A DNA stretch of 64,000 nucleotides, taken from Neopestalotiopsis rosae (Eukaryota; Ascomycota; Sordariomycetes; Amphisphaeriales; Sporocadaceae). The notes below the pieces were generated by a model, which saw nothing but the letters and a program-made list of their open reading frames with translations, ran no database searches and was not told where the DNA came from. This document shows, piece by piece, positions 20,964 to 33,225 of this stretch; the first letter of the stretch is position 1, and the number at the start of each line of letters is the position of its first letter. The DNA lies in NCBI GenBank assembly GCA_023078685.1, contig JALGAS010000001.1:1178001-1242000 (forward strand). The letters are read 5' to 3'. The position numbers and the translations under genes were made by a program.

Positions 20964-22844
20964 ATGCCAAAGCAAACAGATCACAAGGCATGTCTGAGTA
21001 CGTTGTCCATCCCTCCTCAGTCTGCCCCTCCATCTTCCCCGGACACTCCCGGCCCAGAGCCTCCCGCAAAAGACACCGTCCTCCTGGGTACCACGAACCG
21101 CGCTATAGCCGCAGGTGATGGTGGCAGTGGACATCAGGGTACCCAGCGCGGTGCGCAGGAACGTCCCGAGTACCTGGTCGCCTTTGCCTACGTCTTGATC
21201 TACATGGAAGTGGGGTGGCTGATACTGATGCTGCTGCGCATGTATAGTCGTTATTGATGGCTGGGGTATTCCCTCCAAGGACTCGCCCGCCAACGGCGAT
21301 GCTATCACCAATGCGAAGACCCCCGTGATGGATGAGCTCTACAAGAGCGCCACCGGATTCACCGAACTCGAGGCCTCGTCGTTAGCCGTCGGTCTGCCGG
21401 AAGGCCTGATGGGCAACTCGGAAGTCGGACACTTGAACATTGGTGCTGGACGTGTGGTATGGCAGGATGTCGTCCGCATCGACCAGACGATCAAGAAGGG
21501 CGAGCTGGCACAGAACGAGGTCATCAAGAAGACCATTGATGCTGCCAAGAACGGAAACGGCAGACTGCACCTTTGCGGTCTTGTCTCTCACGGTGGTGTG
21601 GTATGTTTGCGCTATATGGTCATAATGTTACATGTCACAGAAAGCTGACCCAAAATAACTAGCACTCCAAGCAAGAGCACCTGTACGCTCTGCTGAAGGC
21701 CGCCAAGGAGGCCGGCGTCCCCAAGGTCTACATTCATTTCTTCGGTGACGGACGTGACACCGACCCCAAGTCCGGTTTGGGCTACATGGAGGAGCTTATT
21801 GCCAAGACCAAGGAGATTGGCATTGGTGAGATTGCCACAGTTGTTGGACGTTACTACGCCATGGACCGCGACAAGAGATGGGAGAGAGTCGAGCTGGCGC
21901 TCAAAGGTATGGTCCTGGGAGAGGGCGAGGAGAGCAACGACCCCGTCCAGACTGTCAAGCAGCGATACGAGAGCGGCGAGAACGACGAGTTCCTCAAGCC
22001 CATCGTTGTCGGTGGAAAGGAGGCCCGTATCCAGGATGGTGATGAGGTCTTCTTCTTCAACTACCGATCCGACCGTGTCCGTCAAATCACCCAGCTGCTG
22101 GGTGATGTTGACCGCTCGCCCAGACCCGACTTCCCTTACCCCAAGGCCCACCTGGTCACCATGACTCAGTACAAGCTCGACTACCCCTTCGAGATTGCTT
22201 TCAAGCCTCAGCACATGGGCAACGTCCTCGCAGAGTGGCTCGGCAAGCAGGACGTCGAGCAGGTCCACATTGCCGAGACCGAGAAGTACGCTCACGTTAC
22301 CTTCTTCTTCAACGGTGGTGTCGAGAAGGCCTTTGCCCTCGAGACTCGTGATGAGTCGCAAGATCTTGTCCCCTCTAACAAGAGTGTGGCTACCTACGAC
22401 AAGGCTCCCGAAATGAGCGCTGCTGGTGTTGGCAAGCAGGTCGTCAAGCGCCTTGCGGAGCAGAAGTTCCCCTTTGTCATGAACAACTTTGCTCCTCCGG
22501 ACATGGTTGGACACACTGGTGTCTATGAGGCTGCTATCGTTGGTGTTGAGGCTACCGACAAGGCCATTGGTGAGATCCTCGAGGGCTGCAAGAAGGAGGG
22601 CTACATTCTGTTCATCACTGCCGACCACGGCAATGCTGAGGAGATGAAGTTCGCCGATGGCAAGCCCAAGACTTCTCACACCACCAACAAGGTCCCCTTC
22701 ATCATGGCCAACGCGCCAGAAGGCTGGAGCCTGAAGAAGGGCGACGAGGGCGTCCTTGGAGACGTTGCACCCACAGTTTTGGCCGCCCTGGGCCTGCCTC
22801 AACCCGAGGAGATGACTGGTCAGAACCTGCTGGTCAAGGCATAG
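20964..22844 (+). CDS. gpmI: 2,3-bisphosphoglycerate-independent phosphoglycerate mutase
   Basis: Exons 20964-20997, 21248-21600 and 21663-22844 encode 522 residues, the usual length. The enzyme interconverts 3- and 2-phosphoglycerate in glycolysis and gluconeogenesis, using two metal ions and a phosphoserine. Visible motifs are VIDGWGIPS (metal Asp15), LMGNSEVGHLNIGAGR with the nucleophile Ser69, FFGDGRDTDPKSG, YYAMDRDKRWERV, FFNYRSDRVRQIT, NFAPPDMVGHTGVYEA, TADHGNAEEM and SHTTNKVPF. The first coding exon has only 34 nt and is followed by a 250-nt intron, long for this window. The join CTGA/TC restores KACLIVIDGWG. Codon choice is strongly biased (many GAG, AAG and CTC codons), as in highly expressed fungal genes. 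This bias also creates a long antisense frame that I reject. Confidence 0.97.
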
Positions 22845-23308
22845 TTTAACGACCGATGCAACCTTTACGCTGGCTTCAGAGGGAAACAGGACGAACGAAG
22901 AATTGGCGTCATCCTTTGAGAGCACACATAGAATAACGAGTACATGTTTCCCCTAGAGCAGAATTATTGGAATACTACATATAGACCAAAAACAGACGAA
23001 CCCTCGGAGAAAACATTGCCTTTGATATCGGGTATGCCCGATAAGAGCATATCGCAGCGCAGATTGCCGTCCCGTCATCTATCTGATCAACTGATAAGCA
23101 GTTATCCGGATAAAATATTCAACCGGGTGACATCAGTTCGTCAAAACCCAAGGCTAATTCGGGCTTAGCGCGACGACAGCCCACACGCCTCACAATCACA
23201 ATTCGAAATCTCTCCAACCTCGTGCAGCCCCGCCATAGCCAGAAGCCAGCAGTTTGAGCCTGCCTATCCATAAATCTTCACGACAACTCCCATTTCAGAC
23301 TGCTAAAA
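22845..23308. other. intergenic, mutase 3' flank and eIF3k promoter
   Basis: No gene is seen. A 74-codon plus-strand frame has no motif. The last 100 bases are the presumed eIF3k leader. Confidence 0.6.
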
Positions 23309-24236
23309 ATGGACGGCGAAGACCCCAAGGAGAGACCCTCTGAGATCTCGACCATCATCTCTGGTCTGGAGCGATACAACCCTGAGGCTGTTCCCTTCCT
23401 CGAGAACTACCTCAAGGAGCAGTGCGAGAACAAGTACACCGACGGTAACGCCAACCGGACTCTGTTGAAGCTGTGAGTACTGCGCTCTTTTACTTTTCCT
23501 ACCTACCGAAATCTCTCTCGAAACCTCTTGGTATGACGATCAAATATAAAGCGTTTCCTATTACCTGACGGGCAGGGGCCGTCATGCCCCGGCCTGCTGA
23601 AGTCAACTCTAGCATATCTGACCTACCACTACTACACATGTTTATTATTTGCTGGCTGGTGTTTTCGCGTCAAATATCACTAACCATTCACTCAGGTACC
23701 AGCTCAACCCCGACCGCATCAAGGACGATGTCGTCACCAACATCCTGGCCAAGGCCTTGACCAACTTCCCGTCTCCCCAGTTCTCGCTGGCCCTCCACAT
23801 TATTCCTCCCTCGATACTTGCGCCCAACTCGCGCGCCGATCTGTCCGAGGCTATTGGCCACCTCCGTGAACTGAACAACCAGCTTGAGGGAGCTCAGTAC
23901 GCCCGCTTCTGGGATACCATTGACAGCGATGACCTCTACGCTGATCTGATTGCCGACGTTACTGGCTTCGAGGAGCTCATCCGTATCAGGATCGCAACCC
24001 TCGTCAGCCACGCATACCGCGAGATTGACCTGAACGTCCTTTCCAGCTGGTTGGGACTCAACGACGCCAAGGCTAAGACCTTTATCACCGAGACCGCTGG
24101 CTGGAAGGTCGAGGGCGAGCTCGTCCAGATTCCCCGCAACGCAGAGAACGAGGCCAAGAAGACGGAGGTGCGCGAGGATGTCAACGTTGACATGTTCTCG
24201 AGGGTCGTTCGCAGAGCCTTCGAGGAGACAGCCTAA
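23309..24236 (+). CDS. eIF3k: eukaryotic translation initiation factor 3 subunit K
   Basis: Exons 23309-23472 and 23696-24236 encode 234 residues. The 223-nt intron has a GTGAGT donor and CTCAG acceptor and interrupts the conserved LLKL/YQLNPDR. The N-terminus LERYNPEAVPFLENYLKEQ, the central NILAKALTNFPSPQFSLALHIIP, and the helical FRFWD/LIADVTGFEELIRIRIATLVSHAYREID region match the HEAT-like and winged-helix (CSN8/PSMD8/eIF3k) domains. The protein joins the eIF3 complex on the 40S ribosome in the cytoplasm. It is non-essential in yeasts that lost it but general in filamentous fungi. Confidence 0.95.
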
Positions 24237-26162
24237 GGTGGTGTTGTGACGAGCGAGAAATGAATAATGGCACTAGACATTTGAGCTACGTGTGACACGT
24301 AGACACGAATGCCTTGCATTTGTGAGCGGCTGCATTCGGAAACCACAATTGGCGTTCAAGGGGTATAGTCGATATGGTTATAAACAAGCATCATTCCCGT
24401 TTCTACGACCACACTACTCTTCCGACCGAGAACGACACTTGGTTGGAGTGCTGGAATGGGATTTCCCACAGCGTCAGCCATTGATGTTCGGCATACACTT
24501 TGAGTGATGACTGTTGAAACGATTCACAACGTATTCGCAGTGGCCGATAACAACATGACGAGCAGCACGATAGCTACAAGGCGGCGATAGCGGCGGTGGC
24601 ATCAGCTGCATATAATTAGCATTGTTTGGGTAGTGCTAACCGACTCCCAGATTCCAGATGCTAGAATACCCCTAGAATAAAAAAAGACATTTAATATAAG
24701 ATCCCAGATCAGGCCAATCAGTCGGCCAGCATTGGCGTCGTGCATTGACTTGTTTTGTCAAATAGGGTTTCTGCTTGTTCTGCTTGAGCATCGGTGATCG
24801 ATCAAGAATTGGCTAGCTCCCGACTCCTAAAAGACCACCCATATCTAGGAATAGGAACATGTGCAAGTCGGGTACTTTGTGGCTCGTCCAACGTTCCTCG
24901 GGCTGTTTAACCGATGGCCGGTCTGTGGTCTGAGAGGAGGGCTCTGGGCTTCTGACAGCCGCTATCAGATGCACGTAATTGTAGACGACATTGATGACTC
25001 TCCAAATGTTCCTTTTTCTCCCCCACGACTCGTGCCTATCTTCTAGCGTTCATGTTTTTTCCCACAAAAATTTGCAAGCCTTGTGTCCTGCACGACTGGT
25101 GTCTCTTGTCCCTCTTCACGCACCACTCAGCACTCAGCACTATGCCTACCAAACTACGCGAACCTACGGTGACCTGACTGACCCGCGAGACCAGCAGCCC
25201 AGCGGCCCCAGCCAAGCCCAGCGAGCGTTGGCAGTGTCAAAAAATCTCCTCCTAACCACGGCGCGTCCCCCGCTGAAACTTTGGCGAGATCCACAAGTCT
25301 GTGCTACTTACTACGGTCCGCCCGCTGCTGGTGCTCAAGCTGGCTTAAAGGTACATACCCTTGTACCCAGGTACCGCCACATAACAGCTCAATCAGGGGT
25401 TCAATGATTTTGTGATTCCTCAACAACTATCAAAACCATCCACTTTCTCCAGACTCGGCAATGAGAAGATGATCAGCATCCGGGATCTTCCAAACCGTTG
25501 AGAGAATTTTTGCTGCGTCGAATCGCACACGATGTTTTTATTTTACTGTGTATTTGTTTTTTCCCATGTGATAATTGCAATTGCCAAGCACGATATGGCC
25601 GAGTCGTGATTCGCCCGAAGTACTGCATGCTACTATATACTGACCGCTGACTCGACGCTATGTGTGTATGTAGGTCGAAATATGATCGGAATAATGCTAG
25701 TTTTAGTGCGTGTCGATTGTACGCGTGTGTGGGCAAGCTGGCAAGTAGGAAGACACGCCGCCACTTCTTTTGCCCTCGTCTCCTGGCGGTTGCGGCTATT
25801 CTCTTACACGACGCCCGCAGTGGCAACGTGATAAGCGACACGAGTTTTCTTCCAGAACACGCCAGGATCCCAACAGGCGGTCGGACCGTGGACGTAGCGC
25901 CTGAAGAACCGGGGGCCAGAGTCTCGACTTGGGTAAACCCCTGAGTAATTGTGGATATGGGGACCCTGAAAATCTACTACTATCTACCTTGCAAGTTAGA
26001 CCCTAAACGTGGAGGGCAGATCTCAAGCGGTGCGTGCAAGCGGGCTGGTGGTAGCTAATAAAACTCGTGGTCGTGCTCGTTGTCTCTGGCAGGGGAATTT
26101 CCTTCACATGTCCTCCGAGGTCTGACGAAGCAAACGCCAGACTCCTCACAAATTCAGACACA
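24237..26162. promoter_or_regulatory. 1.9-kb intergenic, desaturase upstream region
   Basis: No gene is supported. A 138-codon plus frame at 24991-25407 has no motif and lies in Pro/Ser-rich out-of-frame sequence. The length and position suggest the promoter of the desaturase, whose expression in fungi is usually temperature- and lipid-responsive. I see no specific site that I would name. Confidence 0.5.
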
Positions 26163-27526
26163 ATGGCCCCAATGGCTTCCAGCACAGCAGTTGAGACTGA
26201 GACCCTCACGGTCAAGGCTAGAGGTGCCCAGCAGGTGAGCACTTGTCCCTCTAGACACATCTTCAAGCTCAATTCATTTCTGTGAATTGAAAGGTTGGGG
26301 GAAAAATAGCTAACATGAAGAACAAGTCTCTCGAGCCCGTCTACCCAGACGTCAACACCATCCGAAAGGCTATTCCTGCGTACTGCTTCCAGCCTTCGGT
26401 TGTACGATCTCTCGGTTACGTTGCCAGAGATCTTACTCTTGCCGCTGGCTTGTTCTACGCCGCCCTCACTTACATCCCACAAATCGAGAACTTCTACGCT
26501 CGTGCTGGCGCCTGGGCAGCATACGGTTTCGCCCAGGGTCTCGTCGGCACTGGTATCTGGATCTTGGCTCACGAGTGCGGCCATGGCGCCTTCTCTCTTC
26601 ACCGCTGCCTGAACAGCTTTGTCGGCTGGGTTCTTCACTCGCTGCTCATGGTTCCCTTCTTCAGCTGGAAGTTCAGCCATGCTCGCCACCACATGTACAC
26701 TGGCCACATGGAGAAGGACATGGCCTTTGTCCCCGCCACCAAGGAGAACTACGAGCGCAAGATGGCTTCCCTGAGCTGGCTCGGACGCCTGGGTATTGAC
26801 GCCGAGATGTTTGATGAGACACCCATTGTCACCCTCGCCAAGCTCGTGGCTCACCAGCTCTTTGCCTGGCAGGGCTACCTGCTCTTCAACATCTCGGCCG
26901 GCCCCAAGAGTCTGCAGCGCAAGGAGGGCTGGTGGCGTCTCAGCCACTTTGAGCCCACCTCTGGTGTCTTCCGCCCCCAAGAGGCTCTCTACATTTTCTT
27001 CTCCGACGTTGGCCTGGCCCTTGTTGGTTACGCCGTCTACGTCCTCGGCCAGAACGTCGGTGCCATGAACGCCTTCCTCCTCTACGGTGTCCCCTACTTC
27101 TGGGTTCACCACTGGCTCATTGCCATCACCTACCTCCACCACAACCACGAGGATGTCAAGCACTTTGACGCCGAGGGCTGGACCTTTGTCAAGGGCGCCC
27201 TGGCCACCATTGACCGCGACATGGGCTGGATTGACCGCCACCTGTTCCACGGCATCATTGGTACCCACGTTGTTCACCACCTGTTCTCGTGAGTATTCCT
27301 TCAGGACTCCATCTTGTTATAGTCAGAATCGCTAACATGTGTTTACAGTCGCATTCCCTTCTACTACGCTGAGGATGCTACCGAGGCCATCAAGCCCATG
27401 CTTGGCGACCTGTACCACAAGGACGAGCGTTCCTTCTACGGTCAGCTCTGGTCTGTCTTCAGCAACTGCAAGTACGTTGAGAAGGAGCCCAAGATGCCTG
27501 GTGTCATGAGATGGCACAAGAACTAA
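26163..27526 (+). CDS. delta-12-type fatty acid desaturase (oleate to linoleate)
   Basis: Exons 26163-26234, 26321-27288 and 27349-27526 encode 405 residues. The three histidine boxes that bind the di-iron centre are HECGH at 108-112, HARHH at 144-148 and HVVHH at 340-344. Hydrophobic stretches around 60-105 and 235-285 are the membrane helices. YPDVNTIRKAIPAYCFQPS is the conserved N-terminal segment. It acts in the ER membrane on phospholipid-bound oleate, using cytochrome b5. The first intron's acceptor is the one uncertain point. I chose AAG at 26318-26320, seven bases after a CTAAC branch point, because it gives QQ-NKSLEPVYPD in frame; an upstream AAG at 26292 is the alternative. The second intron is canonical. 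Distinction from a delta-15 enzyme is by overall resemblance only. Confidence 0.92.
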
Positions 27527-28206
27527 AGGGAGAGTGAAAAGTTCTTCAACACACTTTTCTCTCCCATGTTTTGCGGAAATAGATTTATGTGGCTTTGCGT
27601 TTTCATCTGGAGGGACCAAGATCGTTCCTGCATGATTGAACGAACGTTTCTTATGACAAGGCTTCTAAAGCAGGTCTTTGGCGGCTTCATGGCCAATTGC
27701 GCATATTAGAGGGAAAGACAAAAACGAAAAAGACATGACAAAAGGAAGACGTTTTCGCATAGACTGAACGCTAGACTAGACTCGATACCCATCTTTCTGA
27801 ACTAGAAAAGAGGATCGGATGATAGACATGATGCAAAAGATCACATTGACTTCAATCTCAAGATTCGTGACTTGAGGCTCGGATGCTAGTGTTGGACACC
27901 TGGATTATGTCTGCAAACAACTGCTGTGTCAAATCGTACTTTTTAAGTTCGAATCTGCGGTATGGACCAGGTCCCGCGTATGAGGCATGCCATCGTGAAA
28001 TAGGTTCTCACTTTGGTTAGGCCGTTTAGGGTGGTCGAATAGTATCATTTTCAATCAAATTGTCGATGTCATCCTGTTAAGCGGCATGGGTCTAGTCAGG
28101 CCATCTTGACATCTAGATTTTATCCTATTTCATGCGAATGCAAACCCGAAATATGATGATCTCAAAGGCTCGATAATTGACCTTTCATTACTTAAGCCCA
28201 CAATCT
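27527..28206. other. intergenic between convergent genes
   Basis: This stretch holds the 3' flanks of the desaturase and the Fig1 gene. No gene or repeat is seen. Confidence 0.6.
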
Positions 28207-29162
28207 TTACTCAGTCAGTCTTGAAAGCACGCGAATAGACAGAATCATAACGACTATTCCTAAAGTTGGAATGATAGCCAATGTGACGCCTATCCATCCG
28301 AAAGCCATAGCCACACTTCCAGTATGAGTGGTTGTCAGATCATATGTCAAATGTCTTGTCACAGTCGATGCCGTGCTCGCTCCTACATGCTGCCAGAAAG
28401 CGGAGACACAGCCAAAGGCAGATGCCAGCCCAAGTGACATCAACACCGCCATTGATACTTTTCGGGACGGGAATGGCTTTACTTCGCGAGTCGAGTCTTC
28501 CTCATCGGCCTCTTCGTGCCACCCTGGAAATGTTGAGAGGAGAAGAGTAGCGATGAATGTAGATATTATCGCGATGATACTGTAGATGTATTAGCAGAAA
28601 GATTTACAACAAGTGGCAAAGAAGTCCACGGAGGACAGATACATACATTAATGGAAAGAAGAAAATTTCCGACTTTATGGATTGTGCCAACTGTAGCAGG
28701 CTCAAGGGATCGCTGTTTGCTGACGACTCCATTATTGCGGCTAACTCATTCTGATTCTGGCTGCAGGCCTCAGCGCCATTGTTGAGGCGGATGCACAGGA
28801 ACATGTATCCAATTCGAATTTCTCGTAGGGTACTGTTGCTCATCGCAAGCTGATCGGTAATACTCTGAGAAAATCCATTATCGGCCACAAACGATCCCGT
28901 CGATGCGTTGGATTCTGTTGTGTCATAAGAAACAGACATTAGATAAATATTTTTGAGACCATTTGTCGAACTGCAACCTGCTAGGAGAAGTGCTGAAATA
29001 GCTGTGTCAGCACGAACATCTGGACTGCAGGCTTATTGCTGCTGACCGACCCCAAAATATTATTGAAATAGAATTCATGATCATCAGGTAGTGGTGATAT
29101 GCCAGAAATGGTACCCATCGATACCAACGCGGGGACCGATCAGGCTCAGAACGCTCAGACAT
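28207..29162 (-). CDS. Fig1-family membrane protein (Ca2+ regulator / cell fusion)
   Basis: Minus-strand exons 29162-29051, 29001-28647 and 28579-28207 encode 279 residues. Introns are 49 nt (GTCGGT...CTGACACAG) and 67 nt (GTATGT...CTACAG), both in frame. Four membrane helices are visible: YHHYLMIMNSISIIFWAISALLLAG; FFFPLMIIIAIISTFIATLLLSTF; MAVLMSLGLASAFGCVSAFW; and WIGVTLAIIPTLGIVVMILSI. The extracellular loop after helix 1 has IYLMSVSYD and IRIGYMFLCIRLNNGAEAC, the Fig1 signature area. The segment after helix 2 (FPGWHEEADEEDSTREVKPFPSRKV) is also typical. Fig1 proteins support low-affinity Ca2+ influx and membrane fusion during mating and hyphal contact. The gene diverges from the ankyrin/CorA-like gene. 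It is invisible unless spliced. Confidence 0.88.
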
Positions 29163-29487
29163 CTCTTCAGGTTTGATAATTGCTCAAGTCGTAAAACGAA
29201 TTGACACACGTTTAAAAGTATGCAGTATGAAAAGTGCGAGGGATATCTTGAGTGCGTGCGGGGGATGACAGAGAAACAAAGGTCGGCGGAAGGCGCCGTG
29301 AGACGCAGACAAATATGCAGGCATCGTGCAGAATTTACCAGGGGTTTGCGCTTTTGTGTCATCCATGATTGGACGAGCGTAGACGCGCATTAAACTACGC
29401 CTCGACAACAAATTCAACGAATTGATTCTTTACAACAGGCAATCGCATTTCTGTCATTCGCTTCAATTACTGACAGACTCGGTCAGA
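29163..29487. promoter_or_regulatory. 325-bp divergent promoter, Fig1 gene / ankyrin-CorA gene
   Basis: Two membrane-protein genes start outward from this short stretch, so they probably share control elements. No TATA box is obvious. The plus-strand gene's frame is open back to 29422, but the ATG at 29488 gives the better start. Confidence 0.5.
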
Positions 29488-32400
29488 ATGACCACGCCGG
29501 CAGATGTATCCACCGCGAGCTCTTTCGGCTGGGAAATGGTACCAGATTCCTCCGATCAAATCGCGGTTTCCACTGTACACGGAGACCCCAACACTTCAGC
29601 CACGGACGACCATGATCCTACGAATGAAGTCGATCATCTTGACTCCCACGCAGATTCTTTTGAGGCTGGTCGAGGGAGCCCGGTCCAAGAACCTGTTGAA
29701 AATGTTGCCGCAAGCTTGGCAGCATTCGACAATGATGCAATGTCGTTATACCAAGCAATAGAGAATCACGATCTCAAATCCGTGTATCACCTCTTGAGTC
29801 AAGGAGTCGATTTAGAGAGCGTGAACGAGCACGGCGAGAAGCCACTTCTCTATGCTTGCAAGGTCGGCTTTGCCCAGGCAGTTTGGCCCCTCCTTGATGC
29901 TGGTGCGGACGTAGATTCAGTCAATCAAGGCGTCCAAGCACCCTCAACAGCTCTGCACTTCACGGTTGGAAACCATTGGCTTCAGGCGACTGAATTACTT
30001 TTGCTCCACGGCGCCAATGTCAATGCTTTCAGTCATAATGGTATGACGGCCCTTATGATAGCGATCAGGAGCCGAAAACTTCAGATGATTCGTCTGCTGC
30101 TTCGTTATGGCGCCAACAAGAAGCTGGGAACTGAGAGAGGCGACCTGCCAATTACCTTCGCACAAGACGACCCAGAAATTATAGCATTGCTTGAAATGTC
30201 TCAAGGTCCGCCAACGATGAACGTCAAATTACAGGAGACTTCTAGTGCTCTGATGACAAGTGTTCGACCCCCAACAGACAGTCGCGACAAAATGATTGCT
30301 TGCCATAACTTTCAGGCTTCAGTTGTTGAGTTTCACTTGGGAGAATTTGAGGAGCGCATAACGGAGGGCATGAGTGTCTATCAACTTCTGTATGGCCCCA
30401 AACCTACAGCAAAAACGACAAAGCAAAATGTAAATGAGCGCCGTGTCTTCCGATGGTACCATTTGCCTGCGAACAATGCAAGTATTACTAGTCTCTCAAG
30501 TCCATGAACCAAAACTAACGACTAATGAAGATGGAATGGGTAGAGGTGAGGTTTTCAATGAGAATCTGAGAGCTGCGCAACAGCACTCGGTAATTCATAT
30601 TCTTTAGGTTACTAATCTGCCACAGGACTTGCTGAAACGACTTGTGCTAGAATCTAGTGAGTTATCGCATAATATATCGGATGAATTTATGTCAATTTCT
30701 GGCATAAATGGACGTCACGACAGAAGAGAAATCACGGCAAACAAGTCATTATCATTCATGAGACCTACGTGTCGTTCTATCCCAGTAGGTATCCAGCAAT
30801 CCTGAGCTTCCCATGGATCATTTAGGCTGATATAGCTCGTCACAGATTAGCCCTACCGGTCAATCCAAGGGCTTCAAGCAGATCGTAGCATTTGTACGTT
30901 GATGCAAATTCTGTGCCTGCTGGAGTAAGCTCACATTCAGAAGGCTCCTTATCTGCATTTCGAAGAGCAGTCAAAGTTTGCAGCTGGTGCAAAGGAGCTA
31001 CGTGACATTCTCAGCACGTTGAGACGTTTGAAACCAAGTGTCAAAAACGCAGACAATGCGGACAGGCTCTTACACAGACGCAATCCCGGAGATCCAGATA
31101 GATGGAGGGCTGCAACGCCCGAGATCTTGCAAAACCATCTTCTAAAGGGATACTTGAAACCTAAGACCAAGAATGTGTTGCCTCCCCTTCAAACACGGCG
31201 GACTTTGGATCAGTACTTCTACACTCATATTGATACAACAGAGCGTGACAGAGATCAGGTAGTGTATAGATGGATGTCGAGTCCTAAGAATCCGTCTGTT
31301 TCAAAAGCTCCAAAAATGTTCATGGTCGACCAGCTGTGGCTTTGGGTTATCAATGAAGGCAAGTTCTCGCAAACTTTCTTACGACTCCACACAATCTCTC
31401 ATGTCCATAGGCTCATCTTAACTTGGTAATACTCAACTGACTCCTAGAAGATACTGTAATAACATGTGCCTCGGAGGATATGAATAGTATCTTAGCTCCT
31501 GTGGCGCCAGTACAGCCTGAGGGTGATCCGCATGTGTATGATGCAAGCTACCGTGCTCCAGAAATAGATGGAAGAGAACAAGAGGCTTTTGCTGCCAGCA
31601 TTCGAATCAGAACGAGAAACAGACCGAGGAATCAGAGAGCGCGAGACTGGATTCACCTAACCCGTCAATTCTTGCCAGGCCCCCGGCGCCACTATGAGAA
31701 TTTTCTAACATCCGTTCTAGAGGAATCGGAACAAGTTGTAGAAGTTGAAAACAGAGATTTCGCTGCTATTGAGCCAGACTATAGCCCTCTGAACGTACGA
31801 CAAAGAGTTTTGAGGTATCTTGAGAGGGGAAACAGAGCGTCCATAGAGACCCCCGCTCAATTGGCAGGCATCATCACGCAACTCTCCATGAGTGTATTTG
31901 ATCACCATGAAATACCTGCGGAGTTTCAATTTTTCGACTTCTTTGAGCAATCGATAGGAGAAGTGGTAAGTTAACACTATCCTTGCTTAAGATGACCATG
32001 AACAGAAAACACTTTGCTAAAGGAAGAATGGCGACAATAGTCAAATTCTGCAGCAGACCTCCTTAGACTCTTCAAACTTCGTGCTGCCCGTCCCGATGGC
32101 GATGATATTCAAGACTATCTAGATATTCAAGCCGAAGCCGATCTACTTGTTGAGATAGAGGACATTCATGATGAGCTGATGATCCTTGAGAAGGTCCTTG
32201 ACGATCAAAAATCCATCATGCGAGAGATTGGTGTGACGTTGATGGATTCAACCTCCACAAGCGATGACGACGAGCTAGATAGCACTAGCTTTCCCGTTGG
32301 CGACCATCTAATCATTGAAGATCACCTTCAGAGAGTCAAATCGATGCTGAAGAGCACCGAAAAGACCAAGAATACGGTAAGTCACCTCGCATTAGATCGT

Positions 32401-33225
32401 GTGTTTCTGTACAGACCTTATCGAGACCCTCACTGACCAGCAGGCAGCTTTTGTCCCTACTGGACTTGAAACAAAAGCAAGCCAGCATATTCCAGGCCAT
32501 GGCTTCTGTTAGATACTCGGAGCAGCAGGCCGATCAGGCCAGGCAGACGGCGATACAGGGGCGAACGCTAATGCTCTTCACGGTCGTGACAATATTGTTC
32601 GTAAGTCACAATGGTTACTTGGTGATAAAAAGCTTGATGCTAATAGGACTCCGAATTTTCAGCTCCCACTCTCGTTCATGTCGGCTTTCTTTGCCATTGA
32701 GATTGATGCCTTCCCCGTAGACCAGAACGGAAAGCTTGCGCTCGACTATGTACTCAAATATATGTGTAAGTTCTTTATTGCACGCTCACATCACCGGAAA
32801 GAGGAAAGCAATACTGATGGAGATAACTGCTATCAGTGGGAATATCTGCCGGCCTGTCTGTCCCGTTTATATTTGTAGCCTTCAACCAGGATCGGTTCGT
32901 TGGTTGGATAAGCAGCATTCGATCGTTTACGCGGCTTAACCGCACCGTCATGATCATATTTGCGGTACTGGTTGGACTTGGCGTGCTGCTTTCCATTATC
33001 TGGACCTCGTCACTGGCAGATGGAATAAAAGTAGCAGTAACCATAGCCGTAGTATTAGGGGGATTTGTAAGCTTGGCAGCAATCGGGATATGGAGACTGG
33101 TGAGCCTTGCGCCGATATCACCAGATCCGGAAACAAATCATCCTCGATTGCTGGCTCCTCGCATACTGGCCCCTCGGAGGACTAATCTCATGGAGATAGA
33201 TGATCCTGGATATATACAAGAATAA
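29488..33225 (+). CDS. ankyrin-repeat protein with CorA-like Mg2+ transporter C-terminus
   Basis: My model has 11 exons: 29488-30477, 30531-30545, 30626-30656, about 30729-30784, 30846-30893, 30941-31358, 31448-31965, 32041-32376, 32448-32600, 32663-32765 and 32837-33225. It gives about 1018 residues. The N-terminus is disordered and acidic; about 100-260 holds four ankyrin repeats (HGEKPLLYACKVGFAQAVWPLLDAGADV and similar). The middle carries landmarks of fungal CorA-like proteins: FRWYHLPANN/MEWVEDLL, FMRPTC, APYLHFEEQ, RRTLDQYFYTHIDTTERDRDQVVYR, KMFMVDQLWLWVINE/DTVIT. Then come a helical region and helices LMLFTVVTILF/LPLSFMSAFFAIEIDAFP and MLGISAGLSVPFIFVAF, plus two more hydrophobic segments. 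A canonical GMN loop is not visible. Introns at 30478 and 31359 start with GCAAGT (GC-AG type). Exon 4's acceptor is uncertain (GAG at 30726-30728). It is probably a membrane ion transporter or sensor. Confidence 0.83.

Noticed and set aside
21612..22925. 437-codon open frame on the minus strand
   Set aside because: It lies exactly opposite the phosphoglycerate mutase gene and arises from its strong codon bias. The translation is Leu/Val/Asp-rich without motifs.
26003..27280. 425-codon open frame on the minus strand
   Set aside because: It is antisense to the desaturase, whose three histidine boxes prove the plus-strand reading. It has no motifs of its own.
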